Positions 9,549 through 18,805 of a stretch of DNA of 64,000 nucleotides are shown in pieces. How positions within the stretch are numbered: position 1 is the stretch's first letter; every line of letters starts with the position of its first letter. The translations under genes and the position numbers were made by a program. This DNA comes from an uncultured Flavobacteriaceae bacterium. Its GTDB lineage: Bacteria > Bacteroidota > Bacteroidia > Flavobacteriales > Flavobacteriaceae. The stretch covers positions 124,001-188,000 of the forward strand of contig CALSOZ010000001.1 in NCBI GenBank assembly GCA_943788095.1, written 5' to 3'. The notes under the pieces are model-generated. The model was not told the DNA's origin. It saw only the letters and a list, made by a program, of their open reading frames with translations, and ran no database searches.

Positions 9549-10443
9549 ATTCTTTAAATACATAGAAAACTTACAAGACACCATCACTTCAAAACTTGAA
9601 ATGATGGATGGAACTGCCGCTTTCAAAGAAGACCTTTGGGAACGCCCCGAAGGTGGTGGCGGTCGCACCCGTGTGATCGAAAATGGCGCTGTCTTTGAAA
9701 AAGGAGGGGTTAATATTTCAGGGGTACATGGCAAATTGCCCGCCTCTATGCAAGCATATTTTGAGGTGGGGGAGGTTGATTTTTTTGCCTGTGGTCTGAG
9801 TTTAGTCTTGCACCCAAAAAACCCAATGGCGCCAACGGTTCATGCCAATTGGCGCTATTTTGAAATGTATGATGAACAAGGGAATATCATTGACCAATGG
9901 TTTGGAGGTGGTCAAGATTTGACGCCTTATTATCTGTTTGATGAGGACGCCATTCATTTTCATCAAACCTGTAAAACCGCTTGTGACAAGCACAGTCCCG
10001 AGTTTTATGAAACCTACAAAAACCGCTGTGACGAGTACTTTTACAACAGTCATCGCAATGAGGCGCGTGGTATTGGCGGTCTCTTTTTTGATTATTGCAA
10101 AGCATCAGACGCCATGAGTATGGAACAATGGTTTGATTTTGTAAGCGACGTGGGCGATAGCTTTTTAGAAGCCTATGTGCCAATCTTAGAAAAAAGAATA
10201 CATTTACCTTATTCAAGTGAAGAACGAAATTGGCAAGAAATTCGGAGAGGGCGTTATGTTGAATTCAATTTAGTACATGACAAAGGCACTCTTTTTGGAC
10301 TCAAAACAAATGGAAGAATCGAAAGTATTTTGATGAGTTTGCCGCCCCATGTCCAATGGGTGTATGACCATCATCCAGAACCAAATAGTAGAGAAGAACA
10401 ATTAATACGGGTGTTAAAAAACCCTGTTGAATGGGTTTCTTAG
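9538..10443 (+). CDS. hemF: Oxygen-dependent coproporphyrinogen-III oxidase
   Basis: Uses O2 to convert coproporphyrinogen III to protoporphyrinogen IX. The protein has 301 residues from the chosen ATG 9538 (MKDKFFKYIENL, the usual family N-terminus); an in-frame ATG at 9526 would add four residues. Signatures are LWERPEGGGGRTRVIE, VNISGVHGKLP, FFACGLSLVLHP, WFGGGQDLTPYY, and RRGRYVEFNLVHDKGT. Its presence indicates an aerobic or facultative host; an O2-independent HemN is not seen here. It overlaps the GNAT gene by 11 bases and is followed by hemB after 24 bases. Confidence 0.96.
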   Translation: MKDKFFKYIENLQDTITSKLEMMDGTAAFKEDLWERPEGGGGRTRVIENGAVFEKGGVNISGVHGKLPASMQAYFEVGEVDFFACGLSLVLHPKNPMAPTVHANWRYFEMYDEQGNIIDQWFGGGQDLTPYYLFDEDAIHFHQTCKTACDKHSPEFYETYKNRCDEYFYNSHRNEARGIGGLFFDYCKASDAMSMEQWFDFVSDVGDSFLEAYVPILEKRIHLPYSSEERNWQEIRRGRYVEFNLVHDKGTLFGLKTNGRIESILMSLPPHVQWVYDHHPEPNSREEQLIRVLKNPVEWVS

Positions 10444-10467
10444 GATTAAAGCTTAAAACTAATTATT

Positions 10468-11457
10468 ATGTATCCTATCAAAAGAAATAGACGCTTACGG
10501 ACCAATGAATCCATCCGTAGCTTGGTAAGAGAAACCATCCTTACACCAAATGATTTTTTAGTGCCTTTATTTGTGGTAGAAGGCAAAGGCATTAAGTCCG
10601 AAATTCCTTCCATGCCCAATTACTTTCGGTATAGTTTGGACACGCTCGAAGCCGAAGTAAAATTGCTTTGGAGCCTAGGTTTAAAGTCGGTGCTGGTCTT
10701 TGTTAAAGTCGCGGATTCACTTAAAGACAACAAAGGAATCGAAGCCCTAAACTCAAACGGATTGATGCAACGGGCTGTGAAAACCATCAAAAACACATGT
10801 CCCGAAATGCTCGTGATGACCGACGTCGCTCTGGATCCGTATTCAATTTATGGACATGACGGTATTGTAACTGATGGAATTATTCAAAATGATGATACAG
10901 TGGAAATTTTGACCGGAATGAGTTTGTCTCATATTGAAGCTGGTGCCGATTTTGTCGCTCCAAGTGATATGATGGATGGTCGAATTTTAAGCATTCGTGA
11001 AGCCTTTGAAGATGATGGGTATGTTGATGCAGGCATCATGAGTTACAGTGCCAAGTATGCCTCTTCATTTTATGGCCCTTTTAGAGATGCCTTAGATTCT
11101 GCTCCCGTAGATTCTAAAAATATTCCTAAAGATAAAAAAACCTATCAAATGGATTATGCGAACCGTTTTGAAGCCCTCAGAGAAACCGAAATGGACATTG
11201 ATGAAGGAGCCGATATTGTAATGGTCAAACCCGGCTTGGCTTACCTAGACATTCTTAGAGAAATTAAAAATGAGTTTGATGTACCAGTAGCAGCCTATCA
11301 AGTCAGTGGCGAATATGCGATGATTAAAGCTGCGAGTGAAAAAGGGTGGTTAGATCATGATCAAGCAGTGTTAGAAACCACCATGGCTTTTAAGCGGGCT
11401 GGCGCCGATATTATTGCCAGTTATTTTGCCAAAGATATTGTGAGGCTTATTGGCTAA
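10468..11457 (+). CDS. hemB: Porphobilinogen synthase (delta-aminolevulinate dehydratase)
   Basis: Condenses two 5-aminolevulinate molecules to porphobilinogen. The 329-residue protein has both active-site lysines: Lys196 in YSAKYASSFYGPF and Lys254 in VMVKPGLAYLD. The metal-site region reads TDVALDPYSIYGHDG rather than the Cys-rich DVCLC...C pattern of zinc enzymes, so this is a zinc-independent, Mg2+-type enzyme. It is the last gene of the rightward heme cluster; an 83-base gap follows before an unrelated lipoprotein. The order in the operon does not follow the order of the pathway. Confidence 0.96.
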   Translation: MYPIKRNRRLRTNESIRSLVRETILTPNDFLVPLFVVEGKGIKSEIPSMPNYFRYSLDTLEAEVKLLWSLGLKSVLVFVKVADSLKDNKGIEALNSNGLMQRAVKTIKNTCPEMLVMTDVALDPYSIYGHDGIVTDGIIQNDDTVEILTGMSLSHIEAGADFVAPSDMMDGRILSIREAFEDDGYVDAGIMSYSAKYASSFYGPFRDALDSAPVDSKNIPKDKKTYQMDYANRFEALRETEMDIDEGADIVMVKPGLAYLDILREIKNEFDVPVAAYQVSGEYAMIKAASEKGWLDHDQAVLETTMAFKRAGADIIASYFAKDIVRLIG

Positions 11458-11540
11458 TATCGTTTTTTCAACTAATATTTAATGCTTGGTGTCGTTTTTG
11501 ATGGTTTTTTCCTTAAATTTATACACCCAAATTATCTATT

Positions 11541-12230
11541 ATGAAACGAGCACTCCTGTTTACGGTATGTACCCTAGCGTTGTTTTCCTGTGTAGAAACT
11601 GACTATGTCAACGACCGCATTGATCCAAAAATATTCATTTCAAATCCTTTGTTAGAATTAAAAAAAAATGGAGCAAGCCATCAATTTGAGGTGAACTATT
11701 TTAACTATGTTGGCAAAGAGATCGAAAACCCAAATGTTAGCTGGCTCAGTAGTGATCCTTCTGTATTGGCAATAACTGAAGATGGACTCGCTACAGGGAT
11801 AGAATTTGGAACTGCAACTGTTACCGCTACTCTAACGACTTCAGAGGAAAACCTGACAATCACAAACAAGGACGAGGTGAAGGTGTCAATGGCAACTTTA
11901 ACAGAGTCCATAAAGTTTATTGGAACAATTATCTCTACAAGTAACTATGAACTAGGGGGGAGTTATGTTTTAGAAACTCTTGATAATGGTATTCTAAGAC
12001 TTTCGTTAGGAGATGATTATGTAGCTTCTACTAGCCTGCCTGGACTGTATATTTATTTGGGGAATAATCGATATTCTGTGGCTGATGCCTATGAAATTGG
12101 TCCTGTGACCGTTTTTCAAGGCGCTCATTTTTACGACTTGCCTTCAACCATTAGTATATATGATTATAGCTACATCCTCTACTGGTGTAAACCATTTGGA
12201 GTGAAGGTTGGTGAAGGTCAAATACAATAA
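11541..12230 (+). CDS. Lipoprotein with Ig-like (BIG2) domain
   Basis: Predicted surface or periplasmic lipoprotein of 229 residues. The N-terminus is a lipoprotein signal, with LALFSC placing the lipidated Cys near residue 17. Residues about 30-115 resemble a bacterial Ig-like group 2 domain, with the typical VSWLSSDPSVLAITEDGLATG core and a following TVTATLT strand. The C-terminal half has no domain I recognise. It directly precedes an outer-membrane protein gene by 10 bases, and the two are likely co-expressed. The function is unknown. Confidence 0.7.
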   Translation: MKRALLFTVCTLALFSCVETDYVNDRIDPKIFISNPLLELKKNGASHQFEVNYFNYVGKEIENPNVSWLSSDPSVLAITEDGLATGIEFGTATVTATLTTSEENLTITNKDEVKVSMATLTESIKFIGTIISTSNYELGGSYVLETLDNGILRLSLGDDYVASTSLPGLYIYLGNNRYSVADAYEIGPVTVFQGAHFYDLPSTISIYDYSYILYWCKPFGVKVGEGQIQ

Positions 12231-12240
12231 AACCCCCATT

Positions 12241-13103
12241 ATGAAAAAAACAATTCTATTCAGCCTACTTTTCGTGTTTTCGTGTCAATTTATGAGCCAT
12301 GCTCAATGGTTAGAAAAAAAGGAGACGGCTATTTCAAGCTAGGTGCTTGGTCACTTGTAGCGGATCAACATTATACCGATAAAGGAAAGATTGACCCCAA
12401 CGCCACCCGAGGTACTTTTAATTTAAATTTATATGCAAAATATGGGCTTTCTGAAAACTGGAATGTGGTTACATACATCCCTTTTTATGTGAAATCATAT
12501 CAAAATCATCAAGTGTCTCAAGTTACAGGAGATGAACTCCAGAAGGGTGAAGAATTTAGTAGTTTTGGAGATATGAATTTAGGGATAGAATATCGCTTAT
12601 TCAAAAAATCCAAGCATGCCTTTTCGGCGGTTCTCACGTTAGGGATTCCATCAGGAAGAGACGAAGGCGGAAGTGACGGCAGCTATCAAACTGGCGATGG
12701 CGAATTTAACCAAGAAATTCGATTCAATGCCGGAACGTCTTTTAAAATCTCTACACTCTCTTTCTACGCCAAAGCCTATCTAGGGTTTAACAATAGAACT
12801 GAGAATTTTTCAGATGAATTTAGAACTGGGTTCGAATTGGGAACGAGCTTTTTTCAAAACAAACTACTTCTATTAATGCGTTCTGATATTGTGGAATCCA
12901 TGAGAAATGGCTCCTTAAATGCCGCCAATAGCAATGGAAGTATTTTTGCAAACAATGTAGAATTTGCAGGACTTGGTGGCGAAATCGCTTGGAAATTTAC
13001 AGAAAACTTAGGCCTCAGTTTAGGGTACGGAGGGGCCCTTTCTGGAAGGCTTATTTATGCGTCTCCTAGTTATTCGGCAAGTGTGTTTTATTTACTGAAA
13101 TAA
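12241..13103 (+). CDS. Predicted outer-membrane protein, broken by a one-base deletion
   Basis: ATG 12241 opens a signal peptide (MKKTILFSLLFVF ... SHAQW) whose frame stops 33 codons later. The rest of the protein, from KKGDGYF through a run of alternating beta strands ending in SASVFYLLK, continues in another frame to 13103. The switch falls at the A7 run 12314-12320: adding one A gives one continuous frame of 288 codons, stop included. The mature part resembles transporter-like beta-barrels (LGIEYRLF, VLTLGIPSGR, FYAKAYLGFN). Without repair the only in-frame start would be a GTG at 12282 that lacks a signal peptide. Whether this is a sequencing error, a pseudogene or slippage cannot be decided here. 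Confidence 0.7.
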
Positions 13104-13159
13104 GAAATTTGAAGGTGTCGGAAATATGTTTACTTTTATAAAAATTAAAACACTTATAA

Positions 13160-14317
13160 ATGAAGAAGTTCGTAACACGTCTCGTTATCCTAATTGCTGT
13201 ACTAATCGCCGCACTTTACATTACAGATACGACTTATATTTTAAAAGCCATTCGAACGGTATATCTTAATGGTCATACAACCGCATTTCTTGATGACTAT
13301 ACGTTTTCTGAAAACAAGACCGTTAAAACAGGAGCTTCTAAGGCATGGCCACTCCACAAAAACTACAATAAAATTCCTGCCACACAAAAACTTTTAGACC
13401 TTCACAAAGCTCAAGGAACTGTCGCATATCTAATTATTAAAAATGACAGTCTATTGTATGAGGCGTATTATGATGGCTACAACGAAGACTCAAGAAGTAA
13501 TTCATTTTCTATGGCAAAAAGCTATGTGAGTGGTCTTTTAGGAAAAGCAATAATGGAAGGGTATATAAAAAGTTTAGACCAGCCCGTAAGTGACTTTTTT
13601 CCACAATACAAAGAAGGGCTTGGTGCCAAAGTAACTGTTGGGGATCTGGCGTCCATGGCATCAGGATCGAGCTGGGACGAGTCTTACTACTCGCCTTTTT
13701 CTATCACAACAAAAGCGTATTATGGAGAAAATTTAGAAGACCTCACCCTCGGCCTAACAACCGTAATAGAACCTGGACAGGCTTTCAAATATGCGAGTGG
13801 AGATACTCAATTATTAGCCATGGTGATTGAAAAAGCGACTGGAAAAAAACTATATGATTATCTGTCAGAGAGTTTTTGGATCCCTCTAGAAAGTGAAAAC
13901 GAAGCCCTTTGGCAGATAGACAGCAAAACCAATGCGATGGTAAAAGCATACTGTTGTATTGCCACCAATGCTAAAGATTTTGCACGGTTTGGAAAACTCT
14001 ATAAAAACCATGGAAAATGGAATGGCCAACAAATTTTAGACTCCACTTTTGTTGCAAAATCTATTCAGCCACGTTTCAAGGAATCTCCCAGATATGGATA
14101 CGGATGGTGGTTGCGAAAAATAAAAGACAAATCATTTTTTATGATGGAAGGCCACCTAGGGCAATGTGTGATTGTAGAGCCAACAGACAATCTTATTGTC
14201 GTGCGTCTTGGCCATGCAAAAGATTCGTTTGATCATGATCCATACAATGGTGACATCAGTGTTTACATCGAAGAAGCCTATAAAATGTTATCCAATGATC
14301 CACAAACTCAACCTTGA
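13160..14317 (+). CDS. Serine hydrolase, class C beta-lactamase-like
   Basis: Predicted penicillin-binding-protein-like or beta-lactamase-fold hydrolase (385 residues), anchored or secreted by an N-terminal hydrophobic helix (residues 5-25). The catalytic SxxK is S117-M-A-K120. The Tyr motif position is YASGDTQLL, where YxN has become YAS, and the late GHLGQ segment fits the third motif's place. Such proteins include esterases and peptidases as well as beta-lactamases; the substrate cannot be told. The stop overlaps the next gene by 23 bases. Confidence 0.82.
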   Translation: MKKFVTRLVILIAVLIAALYITDTTYILKAIRTVYLNGHTTAFLDDYTFSENKTVKTGASKAWPLHKNYNKIPATQKLLDLHKAQGTVAYLIIKNDSLLYEAYYDGYNEDSRSNSFSMAKSYVSGLLGKAIMEGYIKSLDQPVSDFFPQYKEGLGAKVTVGDLASMASGSSWDESYYSPFSITTKAYYGENLEDLTLGLTTVIEPGQAFKYASGDTQLLAMVIEKATGKKLYDYLSESFWIPLESENEALWQIDSKTNAMVKAYCCIATNAKDFARFGKLYKNHGKWNGQQILDSTFVAKSIQPRFKESPRYGYGWWLRKIKDKSFFMMEGHLGQCVIVEPTDNLIVVRLGHAKDSFDHDPYNGDISVYIEEAYKMLSNDPQTQP

Positions 14318-15008
14318 AAACCTACTATTTCTAGACATTGAAACGGTTCCAGAAACCGGAAATTTTTCTGACCTTTCCAAAGAAAAACAACAACTTTGGG
14401 AGCAGAAATCAAAATACCAACGGAAAGAAGACTATAGTCCAGAAGCCTTTTATGACCGTGCTGGGATTTGGGCTGAGTTTGGGAAAATCGTCTGTATCTC
14501 TGTCGGCTATTTTACCTTCATAAATTCTGAACGCCACTTTAGAGTCACCTCTTTTTGTGGCGAAGAACGCGTCCTTCTTTTAGAGTTTAAAACACTGATT
14601 GAAACGCATTTTTCCAAACCCAAACACTTACTCTGCGCTCATAATGGAAAAGAATTTGACTTCCCATACATTGCTCGACGAATGATCATTCACAGCATTG
14701 AGCTTCCCTTAAAATTAAATTTATTCGGCAAAAAACCCTGGGAGGTCCCGCACCTAGACACCCTTGAGTTATGGAAATTTGGTGACTTTAAACATTATAC
14801 CTCTCTAAAATTATTAACTAGTGTGTTGGGAATCCCTTCCCCAAAAGATGATATTGATGGCAGTGAGATTTTCCGAGTTTACTATGAGGAAAATGATGTT
14901 GAGCGCATTGTGACCTACTGTCAAAAAGACACCATTGCAGTGGCACAAATTATACTTCGACTCCGCGGTGAAGCTCTATTAGAAACGGCTGAAATTGCTT
15001 ATATTTAG
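14295..15008 (+). CDS. 3'-5' exonuclease, DEDDy (PolB-like) family
   Basis: A 237-residue nuclease of the DEDDy superfamily that probably removes nucleotides from 3' ends in DNA repair. Metal ligands are visible: FLDIETVPE (Asp14 and Glu16, motif I), CAHNGKEFDFPYIARR (motif II), and VTYCQKDTIAV with the YxxxD of motif III. I chose ATG 14295; the frame is open further upstream to 14196, but that part lies inside the serine hydrolase and is unlike the family. The start overlaps the previous gene by 23 bases and the transporter gene follows after 3 bases. Confidence 0.85.
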   Translation: MIHKLNLENLLFLDIETVPETGNFSDLSKEKQQLWEQKSKYQRKEDYSPEAFYDRAGIWAEFGKIVCISVGYFTFINSERHFRVTSFCGEERVLLLEFKTLIETHFSKPKHLLCAHNGKEFDFPYIARRMIIHSIELPLKLNLFGKKPWEVPHLDTLELWKFGDFKHYTSLKLLTSVLGIPSPKDDIDGSEIFRVYYEENDVERIVTYCQKDTIAVAQIILRLRGEALLETAEIAYI

Positions 15009-15011
15009 GCA

Positions 15012-16703
15012 ATGAATAAATCGCCTATTCTTAGTGTTCGAAACCTCAACGTGGCCTTTACATCCAATACAACTTTGAATGAAGTGCTTCATGGCATCTC
15101 CTATGATGTATTTCCAAATGAAATTCTTGGGATTGTTGGTGAATCTGGGAGTGGAAAATCGGTAGCTTCTCTTGCTATCATGGGTTTATTACCGCCAAAA
15201 AATAGTGTAATTTCTTCGGGAGAAATTCTATTTAACTCTGAAGACCTCCTTAACTATTCTCAGAATCAACTCCAGGGTCTGCGTGGACAAAAAATAGCCA
15301 TGATATTTCAAGAACCGATGAGTGCTTTAAACCCGTCGATGAACTGCGGAAAACAAGTGGAAGAGATTTTAGTTCAACACACGAACATCACAAAAAAAGC
15401 GGCAAAGGAAGAAGTGATTCGTTTGTTTACTGCTGTTAAAATTCCTGAACCAGAAAACACTTTTAAAAAATATCCACACGAGATCTCTGGTGGCCAACAG
15501 CAGCGAGTAATGATTGCCATGGCCATTGCCTGCAAACCAGATATTCTAATCGCTGACGAGCCCACCACGGCCTTAGATGTGACCGTTCAAAAAGATATCA
15601 TTACGTTGTTAAAGACACTTCAAAAAGAATTCAAAATGAGTGTGATTTTTATTAGTCACGATTTGGCTTTAGTTTCTGAAATAGCGGATCGCATCCTAGT
15701 CATGTATAAAGGCTCTATTGTCGAAAAAGGCGAGACAAAAAAAGTCTTTAAAAATCCCGAAGAAGATTATACAAAAGCATTGATTGGTGCACGCCCAACC
15801 TTAAAATCACGCTTAAAACAATTGCCTACCATTAGTGATTTTCTATCCAATACGATTTCGAAAAGCATCGTTTCAAAATTAGATCGCGCTAAAAAACACG
15901 AAGAAATTTATAGCCAAGCCCCTTTGTTGGAAGTGATAAATCTTGAAAAAATATATTTTTCAAAAGCCTCCTTTTTTGGTACAAAAAAAGCATTTAAGGC
16001 CGTCGATGCTATCAGTTTTAAGGTCTATCCAGGCGAAACTCTGGGGCTTGTTGGGGAGTCTGGATGTGGAAAATCGACCCTTGGAAAAGCAATTCTACAA
16101 CTGGACAAAGCCACTGCAGGCACTCTGAAATACAAGGGGGCCGACATTACCAATCTTTCTAAAAAAGCATTGCGGTCGTTACGTAAAGACATTCAGATCA
16201 TTTTTCAGGATCCGTATGCCTCACTCAATCCGCGGCTTACTGTTGGAGATGCCATCATGGAGCCTATGAACGTTCATAAGTTGTTTTCATCCGATGAAGA
16301 ACGCAAATCAAAAACCATAGAAATTTTAGAAAAAGTGGGGCTGGAAGCGTCTCATTTTGATCGGTATCCTCATGAGTTTTCTGGAGGTCAACGGCAACGC
16401 ATTGGAATTGCTAGAACCATTGCGGTCGAACCAAAATTGATTATCTGTGACGAATCGGTGTCCGCCTTAGATATTTCGGTGCAAGCACAAGTGCTTAACT
16501 TATTGAATACGCTTAAAGATGATTATGGGTTTACCTATATTTTCATCTCCCATGATTTGTCAGTGGTGAAATTTATGTCTGATCAATTAATGGTCATGAA
16601 TCAAGGAAAAATAGAAGAGATTGGAGAGGCAGATGCTATTTATGAAGCGCCTCAAAAGGCCTATACCAAAGCGTTGATTGACGCCATTCCAAAAGGGATA
16701 TAG
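15012..16703 (+). CDS. ABC transporter ATP-binding protein with two ATPase domains (dipeptide/oligopeptide type)
   Basis: A 563-residue tandem ATPase of the Opp/Dpp/Gsi type, energising uptake of peptides or similar solutes from the cytoplasmic side. Each half has a Walker A (GESGSGKS 43-50; GESGCGKS 348-355), a signature (SGGQQQR; SGGQRQR), and a Walker B (LIADEPTTALD; IICDESVSALD). The C-terminal extensions typical of oligopeptide ATPases follow each half. Permease and binding-protein genes are not adjacent. The last 12 codons, including the stop, recur in diverged form at 17361-17396 beyond the toxin-antitoxin pair. Confidence 0.9.
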   Translation: MNKSPILSVRNLNVAFTSNTTLNEVLHGISYDVFPNEILGIVGESGSGKSVASLAIMGLLPPKNSVISSGEILFNSEDLLNYSQNQLQGLRGQKIAMIFQEPMSALNPSMNCGKQVEEILVQHTNITKKAAKEEVIRLFTAVKIPEPENTFKKYPHEISGGQQQRVMIAMAIACKPDILIADEPTTALDVTVQKDIITLLKTLQKEFKMSVIFISHDLALVSEIADRILVMYKGSIVEKGETKKVFKNPEEDYTKALIGARPTLKSRLKQLPTISDFLSNTISKSIVSKLDRAKKHEEIYSQAPLLEVINLEKIYFSKASFFGTKKAFKAVDAISFKVYPGETLGLVGESGCGKSTLGKAILQLDKATAGTLKYKGADITNLSKKALRSLRKDIQIIFQDPYASLNPRLTVGDAIMEPMNVHKLFSSDEERKSKTIEILEKVGLEASHFDRYPHEFSGGQRQRIGIARTIAVEPKLIICDESVSALDISVQAQVLNLLNTLKDDYGFTYIFISHDLSVVKFMSDQLMVMNQGKIEEIGEADAIYEAPQKAYTKALIDAIPKGI

Positions 16704-16751
16704 TCTGTTTTTGGTGTTCTGTTCCTATAGTACAGGTTAATAGACACCCTC

Positions 16752-17039
16752 TTATTTCTTTTTTAATAGCTTCAATAATTTTTTAGGATCTCTTCTGTTA
16801 TCCCAAAAAGAGGTTATCACAATTTTATCTTCAACTATTTCGTAGAACAAACTGAAGTGTTCAATTGAAATGACTCTAATATTCTTAAAATTAATTTTTC
16901 TACCAATTTCCGGAAATACTAGTAATCTGTCTGTCCGATCTTTTATTATTAATGCAAGTCGCTTAGAGTATAAATTACTGTTGTTTTTATCATTCCAAAA
17001 CTTAAATGTATCTGTCCAAAACAATTTTAGCCTAGCCAT
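16752..17039 (-). CDS. Type II toxin, RelE/ParE superfamily
   Basis: A 95-residue basic protein with the RelE/ParE layout: an N-terminal helix pair (FWNDKNNSNLYSKRLALII), a central VFPEIGRKINFKNIRVI strand-turn region, then FSLFYEIVEDKIVITSFWDNRRDP, the hallmark C-terminal strand pair with a W-D-N-R-R end, and a Lys-rich tail. Such toxins cleave mRNA at the ribosome or poison gyrase; which applies here is not visible. Its start overlaps the upstream antitoxin gene by 13 bases, the usual antitoxin-first arrangement. Confidence 0.82.
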   Translation of the reverse strand: MARLKLFWTDTFKFWNDKNNSNLYSKRLALIIKDRTDRLLVFPEIGRKINFKNIRVISIEHFSLFYEIVEDKIVITSFWDNRRDPKKLLKLLKKK

Positions 17040-17263
17040 TTAGCATCTATTTTATCAACCTCAGATTGTGGGATAATCCGCCCATTAGCTATGTCATCTT
17101 TACTCATTTGTAACATATCCTTCTGCTCTTTTGTCAATTGAAAGGCATCTTCTGGGTTTGATTCTAAAATCTTATTTAATGCAGATAATAATTCTTCACT
17201 ATTAATAGCAAGTAATTTATCTATGATACTTTGTCTAATTTCTTCTAAATGTGTCATAATCAA
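17027..17263 (-). CDS. Cognate antitoxin (RelB/ParD-like)
   Basis: A 78-residue acidic protein directly upstream of the toxin. The C-terminal part (LTKEQKDMLQMSKDDIANGRIIPQ) has the short helical, NGR-I-containing segment common in antitoxins paired with RelE/ParE proteins. The start is MIMTHLEEI; the second Met is equally possible. I assign the function mainly from the pairing and the 13-base overlap. No operator palindrome was recognised in the 127 bases between its start and scoB. Confidence 0.72.
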   Translation of the reverse strand: MIMTHLEEIRQSIIDKLLAINSEELLSALNKILESNPEDAFQLTKEQKDMLQMSKDDIANGRIIPQSEVDKIDAKWLG

Positions 17264-17360
17264 AAACTATTTGTCTTGTTAAATGTAATAAAAATACTTC
17301 ATAAATATTATCTAAATTATTTATAGATACCTTTTTTTCAGAGGTTAACACCCACAAATT

Positions 17361-17396
17361 AAGGCTTTTATCGACGCCATTCCAAAAGGATTATAG
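17361..17396 (+). repeat. Diverged second copy of the ABC-transporter gene's 3' end
   Basis: Read on the plus strand this codes [11 protein letters not shown] plus a stop, matching KALIDAIPKGI plus a stop at 16668-16703. By my count 30 of 36 bases match, including 17 consecutive. It lies beyond the toxin-antitoxin genes and overlaps the end of scoB, so the module looks inserted into, or recombined with, the transporter's 3' end. Confidence 0.75.
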
Positions 17397-18044
17397 TTCC
17401 ATTTCTGGGATCTGTCCTTCAATAATTAAATGACCTTCGGTTGCTTGTTGAATCGTTTCTACAGCAATTCCTGGCGCGCGTTCTAAGAGCTTAAAACCGT
17501 CTTTGGTGACTTCCAAAACTGCTAAATTGGTAACGATTTTTTTAACACAGCCAACGCCTGTTAACGGTAATGAGCAACGTTTCAAAAGCTTTGATTCGCC
17601 TTTTTTATTGGTGTGCATCATGGCAACAATGATGTTTTCGGCACTGGCTACCAAGTCCATGGCACCACCCATCCCTTTGACCATATAGCCTGGGATTTTC
17701 CAGTTGGCTATATCGCCATTTTCTGAGACTTCCATGGCGCCTAAGATTGTGAGGTCAACATGCTTGCCGCGGATCATGGAAAAACTAGTCGCAGAGTCAA
17801 AATAGCTAGCCCCTTCAAGCGCAGTAATGGTTTGTTTTCCGGCATTGATGAGATCTGCATCTTCTTCGCCATCAAAAGGAAATGGACCCATTCCTAAAAT
17901 CCCGTTTTCGCTTTGAAATTCGACATCTATATCTTCTCGAACAAAATTAGCAACGAGAGTCGGAATTCCGATCCCTAGGTTGACATAGTAGCCGTTTTTA
18001 ACTTCTTTGGCAATTCGTTTTGTAATTCCAGTTTTGTCTAACAT
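17391..18044 (-). CDS. scoB: 3-oxoacid CoA-transferase subunit B
   Basis: Beta subunit of a succinyl-CoA:3-ketoacid (acetoacetate) CoA-transferase, 217 residues. It contains the catalytic glutamate in [12 protein letters not shown] (Glu46) and the family segments [12 protein letters not shown] and GGAMDLV near GTKKVIV-type strands. It works as a heterodimer with the A subunit, whose gene is directly upstream and overlaps by 7 bases. The pair activates acetoacetate for catabolism or ketone-body turnover. Substrate preference is inferred from family membership. Confidence 0.92.
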   Translation of the reverse strand: MLDKTGITKRIAKEVKNGYYVNLGIGIPTLVANFVREDIDVEFQSENGILGMGPFPFDGEEDADLINAGKQTITALEGASYFDSATSFSMIRGKHVDLTILGAMEVSENGDIANWKIPGYMVKGMGGAMDLVASAENIIVAMMHTNKKGESKLLKRCSLPLTGVGCVKKIVTNLAVLEVTKDGFKLLERAPGIAVETIQQATEGHLIIEGQIPEMEL

Positions 18045-18748
18045 AATTCTGTTTTTTGTCTAACGGTTCGTTTTTCGATGCGCTTCTCATAGTTTTTTCC
18101 TTCAAAAATGCGTTGTACAAAGATGCCTGGAATATGAATTTGGTTGGGATCTAGCGTGCCTACAGGCACTAGTTCTTCGACCTCAGCGACCGTGATGGTT
18201 GCAGCCCCACACATATTGGGATTAAAATTTCTTGCAGTGCCTTTAAATATTAAATTCCCTGCCGCATCGCCTTTCCATGCTTTCACAAAAGAAAAATCGG
18301 CCTTAAACGCCCTTTCCAAAACGTACATTTTACCATTAAACTCTCGAGTTTCTTTGCCTTCTGCCACTTCCGTTCCGTAGCCTGCTGGGGTGTAAATTGC
18401 GGGAAATCCTGCTTGTGCAGCACGACAGCGTTCAGCCAGGGTTCCTTGTGGAATCAATTCAACATCTAATTCGCCCGAAAGCATTTGACGCTCAAACTCG
18501 TCATTTTCGCCAACATAAGAGGCCACCATTTTTTTAATCTGATGTTTTTGAAGTAATAAACCGAGCCCAAAATCATCGACTCCTGCATTGTTAGAAATAC
18601 AGGTGAGATCCTTCACACCCATGACAACCAATTCAGAAATTGCATTTTCAGGAATTCCACACAGTCCAAAACCACCAAGCATAAGGGTCATTTCGCTAGA
18701 AACGTCTTTAAGCGCTTCTTTAACATTGGCTACTTGTTTATTTATCAT
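18038..18748 (-). CDS. scoA: 3-oxoacid CoA-transferase subunit A
   Basis: Alpha subunit of the CoA-transferase, 236 residues. It holds the CoA-binding signature [15 protein letters not shown] near the N-terminus, and [25 protein letters not shown], and FYTPAGYGT-type elements (here [16 protein letters not shown]). It is translated with scoB from one mRNA, overlapping it by 7 bases. The upstream gap to PBP1A is 57 bases, too short to contain more than a promoter. Confidence 0.93.
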   Translation of the reverse strand: MINKQVANVKEALKDVSSEMTLMLGGFGLCGIPENAISELVVMGVKDLTCISNNAGVDDFGLGLLLQKHQIKKMVASYVGENDEFERQMLSGELDVELIPQGTLAERCRAAQAGFPAIYTPAGYGTEVAEGKETREFNGKMYVLERAFKADFSFVKAWKGDAAGNLIFKGTARNFNPNMCGAATITVAEVEELVPVGTLDPNQIHIPGIFVQRIFEGKNYEKRIEKRTVRQKTELC

Positions 18749-18805
18749 CGTTTTAAATTTAGAATAAAAAAATACAAAAAAAATCTTGTAAATTGGTTGG
18801 TTTCG

